Position numbers and translations under genes: made by a program. Shown here piece by piece: positions 59,857 to 64,000 of a stretch of 64,000 bases of DNA. Every line of letters begins with the position of its first letter. The stretch's first letter is position 1. Origin of the DNA: Rhodococcus wratislaviensis (lineage in GTDB: Bacteria > Actinomycetota > Actinomycetes > Mycobacteriales > Mycobacteriaceae). Below the pieces are notes generated by a model. The model did no database searches, was not told where the DNA came from, and saw only the letters and a program-made list of their open reading frames with translations. Location: assembly GCF_900455735.1 (NCBI RefSeq), contig NZ_UAUI01000001.1, forward strand, positions 62,001 to 126,000, written 5' to 3'.

Positions 59857-61077
59857 TCAGCAGTTGGACGGCGCCGGGTCGCCGCGGAACCGGGCGTCGA
59901 GGTAATCCAGGGCGGTCGGCAGGCCCAGCACGGCGGTGGTGAGGTGGTCGGGACTCGGGAACAGATCGGACTGCACCTTGGCGCCGGCGGCGCAGTAACG
60001 CGCGACGGTCGCCTCGATCGAGTCGACCGGGATGAGTACGTCTGTCGGGCTGTGCCATTCGAAGATCGGTGCGGTCGGAACACCCGGATACAGCTCGACA
60101 CTGTTCTCGTTCAGCACCTCCCAGGCCTGCGGACTGCTCATGAGGTCGGTGGTCTTGGCGACCTCCGTCGCGCTGCGGCCTGCGCCGGCCGCGAGAATGC
60201 CGTTGGTGCACGCGTTGACCATCTCGTCGCGCATCGCCAGACCGCGATCGTTGAGTTGCTCGCTGATCGGAAGGCGGTCCGGGTACTCACGCTCGAGTCC
60301 GAGTGCCGCCGCCATCGCGAGGCCGAACGCCGGATGCGGTTGCATGCCGAGTCCGTTGGCCATCTTGCCGATGTTCATGGGCACACCGCCCTCGGCGACA
60401 CCGACGATGTCCAGTTCCGGCGCGTACGTGGGTGCGAGCGCCGCGGCCCACGCCGACGCCATGCCGCCGCCGGAGTACCCGGCGAGCGCGACCGGGCTCT
60501 CCGCCACGGCGAGTTCGGGCACCCGCTGCACCGCGCGGATGCCGTCCAGGGTGATGGTTCCGCCGAGTCTCGCGGCACCGTAGGCACTGTTCGGACCCAG
60601 GTGGTCGGGCAGCGCGACCGTCCAGCCGCGCTGCAGTGCGAGGTTCAGTGCCGGCGCCTCCTTGATCTGGAGGTCGGGGTCGTTCGAGTACAGGGTCCGC
60701 GACGGCGCGCACCGCGGTCCGAGCGCGTTGATGATGTGCTGATAGGACAGCAACGGCCCGTTCACCGGCCGATTGCGGGGTACCAGCACGGTGGTGACCG
60801 ACGAGATCGGGTGGTCCTCCGAGTTGGTGGTGCGGTACTTCACCTGCCAGACATCGGTGTCGGGGAAGGCGAGCAGAGGCGGCATCGGACGGACGGCGAG
60901 CGGCTCGCCGACCGCCGTAGCCGCCAGACCCTGCGACTGCAGGTAGAACGGATCGGGGTCGGAGGCGGGATAGATCGGCACGGCGGCCGCGACTCCGATG
61001 TTCGCGACCGTGGCGCAGGCGACGAATGCGGCACACAGTGCACCCGCGGTGAGGCTCGTGATACGTGAGCGCGTCAT
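59857..61077 (-). CDS. Secreted LIP-family lipase
   Basis: 406 residues. A signal peptide (about 8-32, ALCAAFVACATVANIGVAAA) is followed by the PF03583 secretory lipase domain with PDPFYLQ near the start, the nucleophile GYSGGGMASAW (about 199-209) and late DVLIPVDS and SPDHLTTA (Asp, His). It likely hydrolyses acylglycerols or polyesters outside the cell. It sits downstream of the NRPS terminator. Confidence 0.88.
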   Translation of the reverse strand: MTRSRITSLTAGALCAAFVACATVANIGVAAAVPIYPASDPDPFYLQSQGLAATAVGEPLAVRPMPPLLAFPDTDVWQVKYRTTNSEDHPISSVTTVLVPRNRPVNGPLLSYQHIINALGPRCAPSRTLYSNDPDLQIKEAPALNLALQRGWTVALPDHLGPNSAYGAARLGGTITLDGIRAVQRVPELAVAESPVALAGYSGGGMASAWAAALAPTYAPELDIVGVAEGGVPMNIGKMANGLGMQPHPAFGLAMAAALGLEREYPDRLPISEQLNDRGLAMRDEMVNACTNGILAAGAGRSATEVAKTTDLMSSPQAWEVLNENSVELYPGVPTAPIFEWHSPTDVLIPVDSIEATVARYCAAGAKVQSDLFPSPDHLTTAVLGLPTALDYLDARFRGDPAPSNC

Positions 61078-61138
61078 GCCGCCTCCTAGTTTGCGTAGAG
61101 CTCGATTGTTACCGAGTTCGCAGGAGATATCGGTATTC

Positions 61139-61177
61139 GGGCCCGCCCGTTACGGCAATGCAATGGACGGCGGGCCC
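61139..61177. terminator. Terminator after NRPS gene
   Basis: GGGCCCGCC and its complement GGCGGGCCC form a nine-base-pair stem with a 21-base loop, 17 bases beyond the NRPS stop. Confidence 0.5.
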
Positions 61178-61194
61178 TCCGCAACGAAAACGGG

Positions 61195-64000
61195 TCAGTG
61201 CGTGCTCAGATAATCCTCGAGGACCGGCCCCACCACGGCCAGGACCTCGGGTTCGATCATCTGGTTGTGCTCGCACTCGATCTTCACTTCCCGGATGCCT
61301 CCGGTGACGGAACTCCGCCACTCCTCCGGTGAATGCTGGTCCGTCGACGCCGATCCGGCGGCGGTGAAGAACAGCAGATCCCCGTCGAACACCTGCGGGC
61401 GGAAGTTGTTCATGATCCGCGAGGAGTTCGTGAATCCGGCGCTGATCCGCTCGAGGTGCTGCGGTGTCAGTCCCGTCTTCTGCCCGAATGCGTCGTCCAG
61501 CAACTCGACCGCCCGCTCGTAGGTGAGTTCCTCCCCGGCAACGGACTCGAGGTCCAGTCCGAGCCCGTGGAGCAACTCGGACACGGTGAGGCTCTCCGGA
61601 CCCTGGTCGGTCCCGTTCGTCACGTAGCTGTCCATGACGGCCAGCGTGTCGACCGCCTCGCCTTCCCGCCGCAGTTCGACGGCCATCGCGTGGGCGATGA
61701 CGCCGCCGAGCGACCAGCCCAGCAGGTGGTAGGGACCGTGCGCCTGAACCTTGCGCATCTCCAGCACGTACCGGTGCGCCAGCTGCTCGATCGACTCGAA
61801 GCTCGGGCCGCCGCTGATGATCGGCAACTGCAGGCCGAAGGCCGGCCGGTCCTGCGAGAGGTGCTGCAGGAGTCCCGCGTAACCCCACGACAGGCCGATC
61901 CCGGGATGGATGCAGAACAGTGGCGGCTTCTCCCCCGTCGGTCGCAGCGGGATGACCACGCCGAGCGCCTCGTCCACCGGCGACCCGGCCGCGTTCTCGG
62001 TGTCGACCCGCAGTGCCAGGCCGGCGGGCGTCGGGTCCAGGAACATCGACTGCAACGGGATCTGCCGTCCGAGGCGTTCCTGCAGCACCGTGATCACCCG
62101 GGTGGCGACGATCGAGTTGCCGCCGAGGTCGAAGAAGCTGTCGGCGGTACCGACGCGGTCCACGCCCAGCACCTCGGCGAAGGCCTCGACGATGATCCGC
62201 TCGGTCGCCGTCGTCGGGGCCCGGAAGGCCGCACCGGTGGTGCCGAACTCGGGCGCGGGCAGCGCCTTGCGGTCGAGTTTGCCGACCGGGGTCATCGGAA
62301 TCTGATCGAGGACGACCACGGCGGACGGGACCATGTGTGCGGGCAGGCGGTCGGCCGCGTGGGTACGCAACTCCGCCGGCTCGAGGTCGTGGCCCTCGGC
62401 TGCCCGCACGTACGACGCGAGGAGCGTGTCGCCGGACGGCCCGGTGTGACCGATGGTGGCCGCGAACGCGACCGCGGGGTGGCGGGCGAGGACGGCGTCG
62501 ATCTCACCGAGTTCGATGCGGAAGCCGCGGACCTTCACCTGGAAGTCGGTGCGGCCGATGTACTCGATGGTGTGGTCGCCGCGCCAGCGCACCACGTCGC
62601 CGGTGCGGTACATCCGGCGGCCGGGCTCCCCGAACGGGCAGGCGACGAACCGTTCCGACGTCAGAGCCGACCGGTTGTGGTACCCGCGTGCCAGTCCGGG
62701 TCCGGTGATGTACAGCTCGCCGGGCACACCGACCGGGACGGGCTGCAGACGCTCGTCGAGGACCAGCGAACCGAACCCCAGCGCGGGTGCGCCGATGTTC
62801 ACGACCCCACCCGGACGCATCGGCGCGCTGACGCTCGCCTGGATGGTCGTCTCCGTGGGCCCGTACCCGTTGTGCATGTTGCGGTGCTTGCCCCAGATCT
62901 CCACCAGCTCCGGCGGGCAGGCCTCGCCGGCCACCGCGAGGACCCGGAGCGATTCGAGTCCCACGTCCTCGATGGACGACAGCGCGGTGGGCGTGATGAA
63001 CGCGTGCGTCACCGCGTTGCGCCGGAACAGGTCCGCCAGCTCCGTGCCACCGAAGACGGTGGGCGGCACGATCACGACCCGGGCCGACGCGCCGAACGCC
63101 ATCATCAGCTCGAAGATCGACGCGTCGAAGCTCGGGGACGCCAGATGCGAGACCCGGGAGTCGTGCGTGACCTGGAACCGTTCGTGTTCCTCCGCGGTCA
63201 GGTTGGCCATGCCGCGGTGAGTGACGATGACCCCCTTCGGCTTACCGGTCGAACCCGACGTGTAGATCAGGTACGCCGGGTGGGCCAGATGGAGCGGGCG
63301 CGTGCGGTCGGCGTCGGTGACCGGCGCCGAGGAGACGGCCGCGACCTGTTCGGCGAACGACTCGTCGTCGAGCACCAGCCACGGCACGGTGTCCGGCAGA
63401 TTGTCGCGACGATCGGCGACGGTCAGGCCGACGGACGCCCGGCAGTCGGTGAGCATGTAGTCGATGCGGTCCCGCGGGTAGGTCGGGTCGACGGGCACGA
63501 ACGCCGCACCCGACTTCGCGACCGACCAGATCGACACCACTTCCTCGATCGACCGCGGCATACCGATGGCCACGAACGTTTCCGGCCCGACTCCCTGGGC
63601 GCACAGCACCCGTGCCAGCCGGTTGGACCATTCGTCGAGTTCGCGGTAGGTGACCTGCCGGTCCTCGAAGGACAACGCCACCGAATCGGGGTCGAGTGTC
63701 GCGGCGGCCGTCAGCAGGTCGGGCCACACCTCGGGGCGCACGTCGGGTTTGCCGCGGGCCGGGACCATTTCCTCGATCTCCGCCTCGTCGAGCAGCGGGA
63801 GGGTGCCGATCGGCCGGTCCGGGTCGGCGGTGACGGCCGCGAGGATCCGGACGAACCGGTCCGCGATCGAGCGTGCGGTCCCGCGGTCGAACAGGGAGAC
63901 GGCGAAGTCCAGTCCGCCGGAAACACCCGCGGGCGCGCCGTCCCGGTCGAACTGCTCGGCCAGGATCACCTCGAGGTCTTCCTTGACCACCCGGGTCTCG
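61195..64000 (-). CDS. Non-ribosomal peptide synthetase, last module (C end-A-PCP-TE; partial)
   Basis: About 935 residues are visible and the frame continues past the right edge. After the end of a condensation domain comes an adenylation domain with A3 YLIYTSGSTGKPKGVIV, A5 NGYGPTETT, A7 YRTGDVVRW, A8 VKVRGFRIELGEID and A10 GKLDRKALP; then a carrier domain (FFDLGGNSIV, phosphopantetheine Ser) and a thioesterase (GWSLGG). It adds the final residue and releases the peptide. Aligning by eye to GrsA, the pocket residues read D-A-F-T-A-A-G-I-Q, which I cannot match to an amino acid. Confidence 0.93.
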   Translation of the reverse strand, partial: ETRVVKEDLEVILAEQFDRDGAPAGVSGGLDFAVSLFDRGTARSIADRFVRILAAVTADPDRPIGTLPLLDEAEIEEMVPARGKPDVRPEVWPDLLTAAATLDPDSVALSFEDRQVTYRELDEWSNRLARVLCAQGVGPETFVAIGMPRSIEEVVSIWSVAKSGAAFVPVDPTYPRDRIDYMLTDCRASVGLTVADRRDNLPDTVPWLVLDDESFAEQVAAVSSAPVTDADRTRPLHLAHPAYLIYTSGSTGKPKGVIVTHRGMANLTAEEHERFQVTHDSRVSHLASPSFDASIFELMMAFGASARVVIVPPTVFGGTELADLFRRNAVTHAFITPTALSSIEDVGLESLRVLAVAGEACPPELVEIWGKHRNMHNGYGPTETTIQASVSAPMRPGGVVNIGAPALGFGSLVLDERLQPVPVGVPGELYITGPGLARGYHNRSALTSERFVACPFGEPGRRMYRTGDVVRWRGDHTIEYIGRTDFQVKVRGFRIELGEIDAVLARHPAVAFAATIGHTGPSGDTLLASYVRAAEGHDLEPAELRTHAADRLPAHMVPSAVVVLDQIPMTPVGKLDRKALPAPEFGTTGAAFRAPTTATERIIVEAFAEVLGVDRVGTADSFFDLGGNSIVATRVITVLQERLGRQIPLQSMFLDPTPAGLALRVDTENAAGSPVDEALGVVIPLRPTGEKPPLFCIHPGIGLSWGYAGLLQHLSQDRPAFGLQLPIISGGPSFESIEQLAHRYVLEMRKVQAHGPYHLLGWSLGGVIAHAMAVELRREGEAVDTLAVMDSYVTNGTDQGPESLTVSELLHGLGLDLESVAGEELTYERAVELLDDAFGQKTGLTPQHLERISAGFTNSSRIMNNFRPQVFDGDLLFFTAAGSASTDQHSPEEWRSSVTGGIREVKIECEHNQMIEPEVLAVVGPVLEDYLSTH

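Noticed and set aside
1..64000. CRISPR arrays, insertion sequences, rRNA or tRNA genes
   Set aside because: No spaced direct repeats, transposase motifs or RNA gene signatures were seen on reading both strands.

Overview
The window is a high-GC actinobacterial chromosome segment, most likely from Rhodococcus (R. jostii/opacus group). This is inferred from gene content: a wax ester synthase/DGAT-type acyltransferase, a DUF222 (13E12-type) HNH gene, CGNR and DUF6292 proteins, an F420-type (Ddn-like) reductase, a secretory LIP lipase, a cutinase-like serine esterase and an rsbW-sigF pair. No rRNA, tRNA, CRISPR array, insertion sequence or phage was seen.

Layout. 1-5.2 kb: two FabH-like synthases, a DosR-type box, a broken CBS gene, a K+ channel and envelope proteins. 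5.4-14.9 kb: a TetR regulator with a double operator, hydrolases, transporters and oxidoreductases, plus a deleted SDR gene. 15-19.7 kb: a CGNR regulator facing a five-gene operon (MFS, DinB, C-S lyase, RidA, Ddn-like) across two identical inverted repeats. 20-30 kb: cupredoxin, crotonase, DUF6292/AI-2E, acyltransferase, a head-to-head diiron-type enzyme/CDGSH pair, STAS-otsA, GAF-ANTAR and FUSC. 30-36 kb: a general-stress island (rsbW-sigF, cold shock, Dps, CsbD, GlsB, holin-like, UsfY-like). 36-43 kb: cutinase, a decayed HNH gene, GAF-ANTAR, STAS and a gene-poor stretch before corA. 43-51.9 kb: a carotenoid-type oxidoreductase, a HAD gene, Ndh-2, PhoU and a GT2/acyl-CoA dehydrogenase/PIG-L/methyltransferase cassette. 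52-64 kb: a three-subunit molybdenum hydroxylase, a DUF35 pair, a LuxR ATPase, a reduced SDR, a lipase and the last module of an NRPS.

The strongest cross-window signal is a repeated promoter of the mycobacterial SigF kind: a G-rich -35 (GTTT, GGTT or GATT), 15-16 bases, then GGGTA. I find it before at least nine units: rsbW-sigF itself, dps, the holin/UsfY operon, DUF6292/AI-2E, an 84-residue protein, the SRPBCC/oxidoreductase pair, the GT2 cassette, the molybdenum hydroxylase and the reduced SDR. Weaker copies precede several others. In a subset the ATG lies only 9-10 bases after the -10, so those mRNAs are probably leaderless. The window therefore holds a sigma factor, its anti-sigma factor, two STAS antagonist candidates and a large share of the likely regulon.

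Best candidates for undescribed biology are the SigF-controlled GT2/PIG-L cassette, the CGNR-regulated C-S lyase operon with its operator pair, and the promoter-bearing SDR that has lost its YxxxK site. Six loci (CBS, SDR, HAD, HNH, a response-regulator scrap, the reduced SDR) carry deletions or frame damage. Family calls rest on recognition of motifs, not on database searches.
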